This document shows positions 35,724-44,045 of a DNA stretch of 64,000 nt, in pieces. Numbering within the stretch: the stretch's first letter is position 1; every line of letters begins with the position of its first letter. This stretch comes from Opitutia bacterium Tous-C4FEB (lineage in GTDB: Bacteria; Verrucomicrobiota; Verrucomicrobiia; Opitutales; Opitutaceae), in the NCBI GenBank assembly GCA_002304445.1, contig NEVA01000014.1, forward strand, positions 1 through 64,000, written 5' to 3'. The notes under the pieces were generated by a model, which searched no databases, was not told the DNA's origin, and saw only the letters and a list, made by a program, of their open reading frames with translations. Position numbers and translations under genes: made by a program.

Positions 35724-36923
35724 ATGGATGCTCATCTGATGGAATTTCTTGGGATGCTTGTGCGGTGGTTGCACGTCATCGCCGGCGTGGCGTGGATCGG
35801 TTCGTCGTTCTATTTCATCTGGCTCGACAACAGCCTCGAACCGCCGGCGCCCGGTTCGGAAAACGCCAAGAAAGGCGTCTCGGGCGATCTTTGGGCCGTG
35901 CATGGCGGCGGTTTTTATAACCCGCAAAAATACGCGGTCGCACCGGCTTCGTTGCCGGAGAAGTTGCATTGGTTCAAGTGGGAGGCCTACACGACGTGGC
36001 TCTCGGGCACGGCGTTGCTGGTGCTCGTGTATTGGTTGCACGCGCAGTCGACGATGGTCGATCCGAGCCGCGCGGATATCACGGGCGCGCAAGCGATCGG
36101 CATCGGCGTGGGGAGCATGGTGCTGTCGTGGTTCGTCTACGACGCGCTGTGCCGCTCGCCCCTGGGGAAACGCGACGGGGCGCTCGGTGCGGTGGTGTTT
36201 GTTTTGTTGGGCGGGCTGACGTGGGCGCTGTGCCAGTGGCTCGGCGGGCGCGCGGCCTACATCCACGTGGGTACGTCGATCGGCACGATCATGGCGGCCA
36301 ACGTGTTTTTTGTGATCATCCCGGGACAAAAGAAGATGGTCGAGGCGATGCGCGCCGGCGGGTTGCCCGATCCGATCTACGGCAAGCGCGGGAAACAGCG
36401 CAGCGTCCACAACAACTATTTCACGCTGCCCGTGATTTTCATCATGATCAGCAACCACTATGCGGCGACTTACGGGCACAAGCATAACTGGGCGATTCTC
36501 CTGCTGATCTCGGTCGCGGCGGTGTCGATCCGGCATTTTTTCAACCGCAAGCACAAGGGCGTCTACGCGTGGCAGTTCCTCGGCTTCGGTGCGGTGTTGC
36601 TCGGAATCACGGCCTGGTGGACCGGGCCGTATGGTCCGCCGCCCCCGATGTCGGCGACGCCGGTGAGCTTTGCCCAAGTGCAGGCGATCATCTCGCAACG
36701 GTGCGTGAGCTGTCACATGCCGGTACCGACGTTTCCCGCCTACACGCAGGCACAGGCTGGCGTGTTGTTGAACTCGGCGGCGGGCATCGAGCTGAACGCC
36801 GGGCGGATTTATCAGCAGGTCGCGGTGACGCGGGTCATGCCGTTGGGCAACATCACGGAGATCACCGAGGAGGAACGCGCGATGATCGCGCGCTGGTTCC
36901 ACGACGGGGCCAAGACGAATTGA
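35724..36923 (+). CDS. puuD: Urate hydroxylase PuuD, membrane cytochrome c type
   Basis: A 399-residue protein of the urate-oxidase-N (PuuD) family: about eight membrane helices (opening LGMLVRWLHVIAGVAWIGSS, residues 9-28) followed by a C-terminal cytochrome c domain with haem motif CVSCH near residue 331 and the distal Met in TRVMPLGN. It oxidises urate to 5-hydroxyisourate and passes electrons to the respiratory chain rather than making peroxide. ATG 35724 precedes the first helix; the upstream 122 codons in frame are non-coding in composition. No other urate-degradation gene is in the window. Confidence 0.92.
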   Translation: MDAHLMEFLGMLVRWLHVIAGVAWIGSSFYFIWLDNSLEPPAPGSENAKKGVSGDLWAVHGGGFYNPQKYAVAPASLPEKLHWFKWEAYTTWLSGTALLVLVYWLHAQSTMVDPSRADITGAQAIGIGVGSMVLSWFVYDALCRSPLGKRDGALGAVVFVLLGGLTWALCQWLGGRAAYIHVGTSIGTIMAANVFFVIIPGQKKMVEAMRAGGLPDPIYGKRGKQRSVHNNYFTLPVIFIMISNHYAATYGHKHNWAILLLISVAAVSIRHFFNRKHKGVYAWQFLGFGAVLLGITAWWTGPYGPPPPMSATPVSFAQVQAIISQRCVSCHMPVPTFPAYTQAQAGVLLNSAAGIELNAGRIYQQVAVTRVMPLGNITEITEEERAMIARWFHDGAKTN

Positions 36924-37344
36924 GCCACGGTGGCGGGCGCCGGGTCTTTGCGTAGGCGAGGAACTGGCCCCAAGCCCGCGGGCTGAGCGAAGGATTTTTG
37001 CGCAGGGCGTCGGCGGAGACCGAGCGGGCGAGCACGTCGAGCGCGGTAGTCGAGCGCGTGGCGGCCAGAAAGCCCGGTTCGGCGGCGAAGGCTTGATGGA
37101 CGAAGAGGAGCGTCTCCATCGCGGTTTCGCGGTTCATGATGCCCAGCGAGGAGAACTCGGCGTTGCGCGTGACGAGGCCGAGCTGAAGCGAGCGCATGAT
37201 CGCGGGACGGTCGGGGTCGTTGGCCGGGAGCGGTTGGCCGGCGCGCTCGGCGCGGGTGAGAGAATCGGCGCCGACCTGGATGGCGCGGTCGGAGGAAGAA
37301 GTTCGGGCGAGCGGGCGGGACCGAAGGGGGAGGCAACCGACCAC
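36862..37344 (-). pseudogene. Coding-like fragment of unknown family, possibly a gene remnant
   Basis: The minus-strand frame across 36940-37290 has a protein-like composition (IMRSLQLGLVTRNAEFSS, NRETAMETLLFVHQAF, LDVLARSVSADALRKNPS) unlike the Arg/Pro-rich shadows elsewhere. Its C-terminus runs into antisense of puuD, and its N-terminus lacks a clear start or ribosome-binding site, with a family B repeat at 37337-37359 at that end. It could be the 3' remnant of a gene cut by rearrangement or a short gene with wrong ends. I do not recognise the family. Confidence 0.35.
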
Positions 37345-37359
37345 CGGTCGGATCTACAG
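37337..37359 (+). repeat. Family B hairpin element, third copy
   Basis: CCGACC-ACC-GGTCGG-AT-CTACAG matches the two copies at 29545-29604. It lies between the rhodanese gene stop (37380) and the coding-like fragment. Confidence 0.65.
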
Positions 37360-37379
37360 CTCGGGCGAAACCCGAAGGC

Positions 37380-37781
37380 CTACTTCTTCGCGTCGGCTTT
37401 GCGCGTGGGTTGACCGGCGTCGGCCCAAGCTTTGAAACCGCCCGCGTTGGACGTCTTCACGCCCTTTGCGGCGAGCGCGGCGGCCACGGTCCCGGCGCGA
37501 CCACCGCTACGGCAGTAAACGATGATTTCTTTGCCGGCATTTTTCTCCAAGAACGGCTTCCAGTCTTTTTGCGCGCCGTCAAAATCACTCTTGGCGAGTG
37601 TGGTCGCGGCGGCGACGACGCCGGTCTCGGCCCACTCGGAAGGCTCGCGGCAATCGACGAGGACGGCTTTGCCCTCGGCGACGAGTTTGGCGGCGGCGGC
37701 GGGATCGATCTTGGGTACCTCGGCGGCAAAAGCGGTGAGGACGGAGGCAAGCAGGGCGGTGAGGAGGAGGCGGAGTTTCAT
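37380..37781 (-). CDS. Exported rhodanese-like sulfurtransferase
   Basis: A 133-residue single-domain rhodanese with a signal peptide (cleavage near AFAAE, residue 19). The domain has VDCREPSEW (CDC25-like first motif) and the active-site loop VYCRSGGRAG with catalytic Cys near 90, followed by the Trp-ending FKAWADAG. It would act in the periplasm on sulfane-sulfur carriers. The ATG at 37781 gives the signal peptide; five more codons upstream are possible. It is separate from the cytoplasmic-type rhodanese at 49415. Confidence 0.88.
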   Translation of the reverse strand: MKLRLLLTALLASVLTAFAAEVPKIDPAAAAKLVAEGKAVLVDCREPSEWAETGVVAAATTLAKSDFDGAQKDWKPFLEKNAGKEIIVYCRSGGRAGTVAAALAAKGVKTSNAGGFKAWADAGQPTRKADAKK

Positions 37782-37871
37782 GGGGTGGATGGTCATTCTA
37801 AGAGGGAAACCGAAGCAAACTCCGATTGTGCACGCGGCGCGGGAACGTGCCGGTGGTGGCTGGTGACTGGT

Positions 37872-38918
37872 TCAACTCAGCCAGCGGTTGAGGTGTTGGG
37901 CCACAAAGGCGTCGTCGGTCAGTTCCGGGTAGGTGTGGCAAACGCGGGTAAGTTCCTCGGCTTGGCCGGGCGAAAGGACCTCGTCGGGATTAAGACAGTG
38001 AACGGTCTCCACGAGACCTTGCCGACGCAGCACCTCGAGAATGCCCGGGATGCAACCGTGGAATCGGTTGGCCGCGTCGAAGAGGGCGGCATTCATGTCC
38101 GTCACGGCCACGGCGCGCTCGAGCCATCGGGCGCTGAACTCGGGTTGCTGGGCCGCCGACTGGGTCTCGCGGAAAAGCTGCACGGCCGCATGAGTCCACA
38201 CGCCCCAGTGGCCCAGCAAGCCGCCGACGATGCGCCGCGTGACGGGTTTTCCCCGATGTGCAAAGGTGAAAGGCGTGAGCAAGTCGGCGACGATGGTGTC
38301 ATCGTTGCCGGTGTAGAGCGCGAGATCGTCACGGCCGGCGTCGGTGACGGCGCGGACTACATCGATCGTCTGGTAGCGGTTAAACGGCGCCAGCTTGATG
38401 GCGACGACCCCCGGGATTTCGGCGAATTTTCGCCAGAAGGCGTAACTGAAGACCCGGCCGCCCACGGCGGGCTGCAGGTAAAAGCCGACGACGGGAATCA
38501 ATTTTGCGAGGGTGGCGACGTGAGCGACGATGGCATCCTCTGGCTCGGTCTTGAAAGCCGCCATGCTGACGAGGCCGGCATGGTAGCCAAACGAGAGGGC
38601 GAGTTCGGCTTCGGCGACGGCCTGCGGAGTCTGACCGCAGATACCGGCGATGAGCGCGAAGTCGCGGGGCGCGGCCGCGAGCTCGGCGCGGACCGTTTGG
38701 GCGGCGAGTTCGAGCACGGGGCGGAAGAGATTGTGCTCGGGATCGCGGATGGCGAACTGGGTCGAGTGGACACCGACGGCGAGACCGCCGGAGCCGGCGG
38801 CGACGTAGTAGCGCGTAAGGGCGCGCTGGTGTTTTTCGGAGAACTTCCGGTGGCGATCCAACGCCAGCGGCTGAGCGGGGATGACGTGGCCGGCGAGGAG
38901 ATGGGCGCGAAGATTCAT
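37872..38918 (-). CDS. DapA/NAL-family aldolase-like protein
   Basis: A 348-residue protein resembling the dihydrodipicolinate synthase/N-acetylneuraminate lyase superfamily, somewhat longer than the usual 300. A Schiff-base Lys is likely in VVAIKLAPFNRYQT (about 172-185), with AGSGGLAVGVHSTQF replacing the usual GTTGE substrate loop, and YTGNDDT in the pyruvate-binding side. The C-terminus has an extra 40-residue helical end. ATG 38918 is 2 bases after the stop of the SDR gene, so the two are one operon. The aldol substrate is not predictable. Confidence 0.8.
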   Translation of the reverse strand: MNLRAHLLAGHVIPAQPLALDRHRKFSEKHQRALTRYYVAAGSGGLAVGVHSTQFAIRDPEHNLFRPVLELAAQTVRAELAAAPRDFALIAGICGQTPQAVAEAELALSFGYHAGLVSMAAFKTEPEDAIVAHVATLAKLIPVVGFYLQPAVGGRVFSYAFWRKFAEIPGVVAIKLAPFNRYQTIDVVRAVTDAGRDDLALYTGNDDTIVADLLTPFTFAHRGKPVTRRIVGGLLGHWGVWTHAAVQLFRETQSAAQQPEFSARWLERAVAVTDMNAALFDAANRFHGCIPGILEVLRRQGLVETVHCLNPDEVLSPGQAEELTRVCHTYPELTDDAFVAQHLNRWLS

Positions 38919-38920
38919 GG

Positions 38921-39952
38921 TCAAAATTTACCGCTCCGGGCTTCAAAGTGAGTGGGCTTGCCGAGCAAGCGACCGCCCGCGCCGACGTGGGCCGTGATGA
39001 GTTCCAGCATGTGGGAAACGGAGACTTCCGGCGGGCCGAAGAGCTTGATCGATTCGCGGGCGTCGGCGAGCCACGCGGTCGTAGCCTCGGTGCCGGTGAA
39101 GACGGGCGGGCGGTCGAGGCGGCGGCCGAATTCTTCGGCGAGCGCGCGGATGCTGAGTTTTTCCGGGCCGGTGATATTGAGCACCGCGGGCGGGTTGGCG
39201 ACCTGCGCCAGACATTGGATGGCGCGGGCGCAGGCATCGCCCTGCCAGATGCAGTTCAACCAACCCATCGTCACGTCCACCGGCTCGCCGCGCGCGACTT
39301 TCAAAGCGATGTCCACCAACACGCCGTAGCGCAGTTCGACGGCGTAGTTGAGCCGATACATCAGCTGCTTCGTGCCATATTCGGAGGCGTAGTGGGAAAA
39401 AACCCGTTCGCGGCCGACGCAGGTGCTCGCGTATTCGCCGAGGAAGGCAACGGGTTCGTGCTCGTTGGCGCCCGGGCCGGTGACCGGCACGAAGGGATAG
39501 ACGCAGCCCGTCGAGAACACGACGACGCGGGAATCGCGGAAGCGCTGGGCGACCAGCGCGGGCACGTAAGTGTTTTGGATCCACGTGAGGCCCGGGGCGC
39601 TGTCGGTGCCGAATTTTTGGCCGGCGAGATAAAGCACATTGGCGACGGCCGGTAGAGCCGCGACCTGGGCCGGGTCGGCGAGGTCGCAGGAGAGGGTACG
39701 GACGCCGAGGCCCTCGAGTTCGGCCAGGGCTGCGGGGCGGCTGAAGCGGGAGACGCCGATCACGACCGCGTCGAGACGGCCGGCTTCGTCGAGCGCGCGG
39801 CGCAGCATGACCGCAGTGGTGGTGCCCATTTTGCCGCCGACGCCCAGCACCATAAAGTCGCCCGGCAACGCCTCGACCGTTTCCACGGCGCCGCGCGTGG
39901 GCGTGGAAAGGAGCAGTTCAATCTCGCGGTCGGTTGATGGAAGCGTGGTCAT
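38921..39952 (-). CDS. NAD-dependent epimerase/dehydratase (extended SDR)
   Basis: A 343-residue extended short-chain dehydrogenase. The cofactor motif is VLGVGGKMG (about 34-42); DLADPAQVAAL and VLYLAGQKFGT mark the Rossmann strands. The catalytic Tyr/Lys pair is not the textbook YxxxK: Tyr is seen in EYGTKQLMYRLNYA, which contains a YGTKQ (YxxxQ with Lys at +3) arrangement. C-terminal region LNITGPEKLSIRALAEEFG is typical of NDP-sugar epimerases. It acts on a keto- or hydroxy-acid or sugar. ATG 39952 is divergent from the amidohydrolase operon by 98 bases. Confidence 0.82.
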   Translation of the reverse strand: MTTLPSTDREIELLLSTPTRGAVETVEALPGDFMVLGVGGKMGTTTAVMLRRALDEAGRLDAVVIGVSRFSRPAALAELEGLGVRTLSCDLADPAQVAALPAVANVLYLAGQKFGTDSAPGLTWIQNTYVPALVAQRFRDSRVVVFSTGCVYPFVPVTGPGANEHEPVAFLGEYASTCVGRERVFSHYASEYGTKQLMYRLNYAVELRYGVLVDIALKVARGEPVDVTMGWLNCIWQGDACARAIQCLAQVANPPAVLNITGPEKLSIRALAEEFGRRLDRPPVFTGTEATTAWLADARESIKLFGPPEVSVSHMLELITAHVGAGGRLLGKPTHFEARSGKF

Positions 39953-40050
39953 GGAAATTCGGGGATAATTTATTCCGCGCAGTGGGCACTTGTCAGGGGA
40001 ATATCGCTGCAACAACGTCGCCGGCGCCAAGGGTATTTCTGTTAACCTTC

Positions 40051-40818
40051 ATGTTCGCCATCGATGTTCATACTCATCCCATCCTCCGGGATGATCAGCG
40101 CGACCGGGCGGGAGCCGCCCAACTGATTCGGCGCGCGCAGGCGCGAGGCATCGGCCACATCGTCGTGCTGGGAGACGTGCTCGGTTTTGGTCCCCGGCCC
40201 AACGCGGCGCAGCTTCGGCTGGTCAACGACGAGACCTTTTGGCTGATGCAGCGCTATCCCGGCTACGTCACGGGTTTCTGCTACGTGAACCCGCGGCTGG
40301 GCGCGAGTGCCGTGACCCGCGAAGTCGAACGGTGCGTCGCGCGGGGCTTTCGAGGCATCAAGCTCGAGATCGCCAACAACGCCCGCGATGCCTCGATGCG
40401 GCCCGTGATGCTCGCGGCGGAGAAGCACGACCTCGTCGTGTTGCAGCACGCGTGGAGCATGACGAAGATCAAGCAACGCAGTTTTCACACCGACCCGGAA
40501 GATGTCGCGACGCTCGCCCGGCGATTCCCCAAGGTGCGCATCAACATGGCGCACCTCACCGGTTGCGGGGTGCGTGGGGTGCTGGCGGTGAAGGCGTGCC
40601 CGAATGTATTCGTCGATACCTCCGGCGCCGCGCCGGAGGCCGGCTTGGTCGAATACGCCGTCGCCCAGCTCGGCGCGGAGCGGGTGCTCTACGGTTCCGA
40701 CGCGCCCATCCGCGATTTTGCGGTCGCGCTGGCGCGAATCACGGGCGCCTCGCTCGATGCCCGAACCCGGCGGAAAATCCTCCACGACAACGCCCGCAAA
40801 CTCCTGCGGTTACCATGA
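40051..40818 (+). CDS. Amidohydrolase-2 family TIM-barrel hydrolase or decarboxylase
   Basis: A 255-residue protein of the amidohydrolase-related (PF04909-like) group that includes ACMSD-type decarboxylases and lactonases. It opens FAIDVHTHP (metal ligands HxH at 7 and 9), has GIKLEIANNA near 105, a His in LVVLQHAW and NMAHLTG, and the final Asp in LYGSDAPIRD near 220. Length is a little short for the family. It begins the plus-strand operon; the next gene overlaps by ATGA. Confidence 0.82.
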   Translation: MFAIDVHTHPILRDDQRDRAGAAQLIRRAQARGIGHIVVLGDVLGFGPRPNAAQLRLVNDETFWLMQRYPGYVTGFCYVNPRLGASAVTREVERCVARGFRGIKLEIANNARDASMRPVMLAAEKHDLVVLQHAWSMTKIKQRSFHTDPEDVATLARRFPKVRINMAHLTGCGVRGVLAVKACPNVFVDTSGAAPEAGLVEYAVAQLGAERVLYGSDAPIRDFAVALARITGASLDARTRRKILHDNARKLLRLP

Positions 40819-41573
40819 ACTGTTTCGATGCCAACACGTGGATCGGCCGGTGGCCGTTTGCGTTTCTCGCGGATCACACGCCCGGGTCGCTGGCCGCACA
40901 TCTGCGCAAGCACGGAATCTCTCGGGCGCTGGTGTCGCCGCTCGAGGCGGTTTTTGCGCCTGAGCCGGGACCGGCGAACGCGCACTTGCTCGCCACGACG
41001 AAGAACAGGGCGGGGCTCGAACCGGTGCCGGTCATCAATCCGGCGCTGGCGAATTGGCGCGACGAGCTCGCCGCCGCGGCGGCCGATCCGCGGGTGCGCG
41101 CCGTGCGGCTGCTCCCGCGTTATCACAATTATCGGCTCAATGCGGCCGTGCTCCCGGCATTCATGGCCGAGCTGCAACGCCGTGGCCTGCGGCTCATCGT
41201 GCAGGTGCGTCTGATCGACGAACGGCACGAGTTCCACGCGATGAATCTTAAGCCGGTGCCGGTGGCGGAACTGGCGGCGTTTCTCTCGCGGTATCCGCAG
41301 CGGGCGGTGCTCGCGAGCGGCCTGTTGCGCAGCGAGGTCCGCGCGTTGGCGCCGGACCATCCGCGCCTGCTGGCCGATTTGGCCTTCGTCGAGTGGCACG
41401 ATACGATTCCGCACGTGCTGGCGAAAGTGCCCGCGCGGCAGCTCGCGTTTGCCTCGCACACGCCGTTTTTGGTGACGGCGGCGGCGCGGGCCAAACTCGA
41501 CACGGCCGAGACGACGATGGCTCGGCGGACGGCGATCGCGGCGGGCAATCTTGAGCGTTTCCTGGCGGAATGA
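40815..41573 (+). CDS. Amidohydrolase-like protein, probably without metal site
   Basis: A 252-residue protein similar in shape to its neighbour (start CFDANTWIG, end FASHTPFLVTAA) but lacking its HxH pair: the first strand reads DANTWIG, and the last Asp of GSDAP is replaced by the ASHTPF stretch. RALVSPLEAVF and VRAVRLLPRYHNYRL match the barrel. It may be a catalytically changed paralogue paired with the gene at 40051, perhaps as a heteromer. It overlaps both neighbours by 4 bases (ATGA). Confidence 0.7.
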   Translation: MNCFDANTWIGRWPFAFLADHTPGSLAAHLRKHGISRALVSPLEAVFAPEPGPANAHLLATTKNRAGLEPVPVINPALANWRDELAAAAADPRVRAVRLLPRYHNYRLNAAVLPAFMAELQRRGLRLIVQVRLIDERHEFHAMNLKPVPVAELAAFLSRYPQRAVLASGLLRSEVRALAPDHPRLLADLAFVEWHDTIPHVLAKVPARQLAFASHTPFLVTAAARAKLDTAETTMARRTAIAAGNLERFLAE

Positions 41574-42775
41574 GCACGAAGCCCATCGTCGACGAACCGC
41601 TGCCGCTCCCGCAGCGCTGGGGCGAGGCCGAGCTGGCGCGCCTCACGGCGATGGTCGGGCAGTCCTCGCTTTTTTATTGGAAGGGGCCGCAAACCGCGGC
41701 GTTGCTCGCGGAGTTTCGGCAACATTATGCGCTGGCGCATGCGTTCCCGTGTTCATCGGGTTCGGCCGCATTGCATGTCGCGATCGCAGCGCTGCGCCTC
41801 CAGCCGGGCGACGAAGTGATCGTGCCGGCCATCACCGACATGGGCTCGGTGATCGGTATTCTTTATCAACAAGGAGTGCCGGTATTCGCCGACCTTGAAC
41901 CGCACACTTACAACCTCGACCCGGCCGACGTGCGCCGGCGGATCACGCCGAAGACGCGCGCGATTATGGCGGTGCACTTGGCGGGCAACCCGTGCGATTT
42001 GGCCGCGTTGGGTGCGCTGGCGAAAGCGCACCACCTCGCGCTGATTGAGGACTGCGCGCAAGCGTGGGGCGCCCGGTGGCAGGGGCAACCGGTCGGCCTG
42101 CACGGTGACATCGCCTGCTACTCGTTTAACGAATTCAAGCATGTCAGCTGCGGCGATGGCGGCATCGTTGCCACGAACGACGCGCGGCTCGGCACCGGGT
42201 TGTCGAAGTGGGGCGACAAGTATTACGACCGCGTCGCCGGCGGCCGCGACCCCGAGGAGTTGGCGCCCAACTATCGCATCACCGAACCGCAGGCGGCGGT
42301 GGCGACGGCGCAACTGACGAAACTGGCGGCCATCACCGCCGGCCGGGTTTGGGCCGGCGAGCGGCTGACGGCCGGGCTCGCGGGCACGCCCGGGTTGCAA
42401 CTGCCGGCGGTGCGCCCGGGGGACACGCACAGTTATTGGTTCTATCTCCTGCGACTCGAGCCGGGCCGGTTTAAGGCCACTCGCGATGAATTCGCGGCGG
42501 CGCTTTTGGCCGAAGGCGTCGCCTGCACCCCGGGTTACATTCCGCGGCCGGTTTACCAATATCCGGTTTTTCAAAACCACAATTTCTTCGGCGGCCGGTG
42601 GCCCGTGCGCGACTTTGGCGTGACCGCGATGGATTACCGGACCGTGCGTTGTCCGGTGGCCGAGGCCATCTTGCAGGATGGCGTGAAGCTCACGGTCAAT
42701 GAGGCGATGACGGAACCTTATCTCGCGAAAGTGGTGGCCGCGGTGCGGCAGGTGGCGTCGCGCTGGGCGAAGTGA
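41570..42775 (+). CDS. DegT/DnrJ/EryC1/StrS aminotransferase 1
   Basis: A 401-residue PLP-dependent sugar-type aminotransferase. Key regions: SSGSAALHVAIAAL (about 63-76), VIVPAITDMGS, EDCAQAWGARW (Asp binding the pyridine N) and the Schiff-base Lys in YSFNEFKHVSCGDGG (about 190). Relatives transfer amino groups to keto-sugars or make AHBA-like compounds. It is last in the operon that begins at 40051, and its 3' end overlaps the convergent second DegT gene by 80 bases. Confidence 0.9.
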   Translation: MSTKPIVDEPLPLPQRWGEAELARLTAMVGQSSLFYWKGPQTAALLAEFRQHYALAHAFPCSSGSAALHVAIAALRLQPGDEVIVPAITDMGSVIGILYQQGVPVFADLEPHTYNLDPADVRRRITPKTRAIMAVHLAGNPCDLAALGALAKAHHLALIEDCAQAWGARWQGQPVGLHGDIACYSFNEFKHVSCGDGGIVATNDARLGTGLSKWGDKYYDRVAGGRDPEELAPNYRITEPQAAVATAQLTKLAAITAGRVWAGERLTAGLAGTPGLQLPAVRPGDTHSYWFYLLRLEPGRFKATRDEFAAALLAEGVACTPGYIPRPVYQYPVFQNHNFFGGRWPVRDFGVTAMDYRTVRCPVAEAILQDGVKLTVNEAMTEPYLAKVVAAVRQVASRWAK

Positions 42776-44045
42776 CGGCCGTTTTGGCCGTGGGCCGCGA
42801 TGGCTCCCCGAAACAAATTTCGCCGTGGACCGCCTCGACGCTGGCGGCGATGTAGTCGGCGTCATCCGCGGTGAATTTCCAGCCGAGCGGCAGGGCGACA
42901 AAGCGCGCGGTCAGATCCTCGGTGCGCGGAAAATCCTCCGCCCGGTAACCCGGCGCGGGCCAGGGCGATATTCCCCGGAAAGGAGAGAGGGCGGGGTTCG
43001 CGGCGAGGCCGGTCTGGACATACTCGCGTCGGTACTGCGGGTAGGTGCCGGTGCGCTGCTGGCACCAGACGTTGAGGGCGTCGAGTCTCGCGCGAAACGC
43101 CGCCGCGATCTCGGGCGTGCGGGCGTAGAAGTAGAGTTCGAAACCGAAATCGCCGGCGTCATCCGCCAGCGGGCGCAAGGTGATTCCCGGGAGGCGGGCG
43201 AGGCGCGCGGTGATGCGGGCCTTGAGGGCGCGGCAGTGGTCTCGGAGGACGTCGAGCTTGCGCAGTTGGGCAAGGGCGACGGCGGCGGTGAGTTCCGACA
43301 TACGATACTGGCCGCCGGCGAAGGCCGGTTCGCGCGCCGGGGTGATGGCGGCGTGAGGCGCGCGGTATTGGCCGAGATCGTGCAAGCGCACGGCGCGCTC
43401 GTAGAGGCGCAGGTCGCGGGTGGCGATGAGACCGCCCTCGCCGGCGGTCATCGGCTTGTTGTGTTGGAAGCTGAAAATGGCGGCGTCGCCCCACGTGCCG
43501 ACCCGGCGGCCGCGGTAGGTGGCCCCCGGTGCCTCGGCGCAATCTTCGATCACGAACAGACCGCGACCGTGCGCGGCGAGCACGATGGGCTCCATGGCGG
43601 CGGCGGCGCCTTGGAAATGAACCACGAGCACCGCCTTCGTCCGCGGGGTCGTCAGCCGTGCGATCTCGGCGGGGTCGAGGCAAAGCGAGGCGTCCACCTC
43701 GGCGAGCACGGGGCGCGCCCCGCTGCGCACCACCGAGGTGAAACACGAGATCCAGCTCCACGCCGGCACGATGACCTCATCACCGGGACCGATGCCGGCG
43801 GCGCCGAGCACGATCTCCAGCGCGGCCGTGCCGCTGCTGACCGCGAGCACATAGGGCAAGCCGAGCAGGGCAGCGGCTTCCTTTTCGAGGGTGGCGGCCA
43901 TTTGCGGCGGGCGCTGCGGGTCGTTGCCGTAGTAGCGGAAAAGTTCCTGGCGGCGCAGGACATCGAGCACGAGGGCCTCTTCGGCGGGGCCGATGGCAGC
44001 GGCACCGAGGCCGGGAACGGGACGGGGACGAAGGGCGGCGGTCAT
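42696..44045 (-). CDS. DegT/DnrJ/EryC1/StrS aminotransferase 2
   Basis: A 449-residue paralogue of the aminotransferase at 41570, with SSGTAALEIVLGAAG, VIVPAWSWISC, EDCAEAPGA and the Lys in FSFQHNKPMTAGEGG (about 199). The final 30 or so residues (Pro/Ser/Arg-rich) read antisense to the convergent gene and look like an unplanned extension past the domain end near EICFGEP. ATG 44045 overlaps the hydrolase stop by ATGA. Two DegT enzymes in one locus suggest two amination steps or a heteromeric pair; that is inference. Confidence 0.88.
   Translation of the reverse strand: MTAALRPRPVPGLGAAAIGPAEEALVLDVLRRQELFRYYGNDPQRPPQMAATLEKEAAALLGLPYVLAVSSGTAALEIVLGAAGIGPGDEVIVPAWSWISCFTSVVRSGARPVLAEVDASLCLDPAEIARLTTPRTKAVLVVHFQGAAAAMEPIVLAAHGRGLFVIEDCAEAPGATYRGRRVGTWGDAAIFSFQHNKPMTAGEGGLIATRDLRLYERAVRLHDLGQYRAPHAAITPAREPAFAGGQYRMSELTAAVALAQLRKLDVLRDHCRALKARITARLARLPGITLRPLADDAGDFGFELYFYARTPEIAAAFRARLDALNVWCQQRTGTYPQYRREYVQTGLAANPALSPFRGISPWPAPGYRAEDFPRTEDLTARFVALPLGWKFTADDADYIAASVEAVHGEICFGEPSRPTAKTAVTSPSATPPAAPRPPLSRDKVPSSPH
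42776..42790. other. Convergent junction of the two DegT genes
   Basis: There is no spacer: the plus-strand DegT gene ends at 42775 inside the minus-strand one, and no hairpin with a T run is visible on either side, so termination here must be Rho-type or rely on collision of the two transcripts. Confidence 0.5.
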
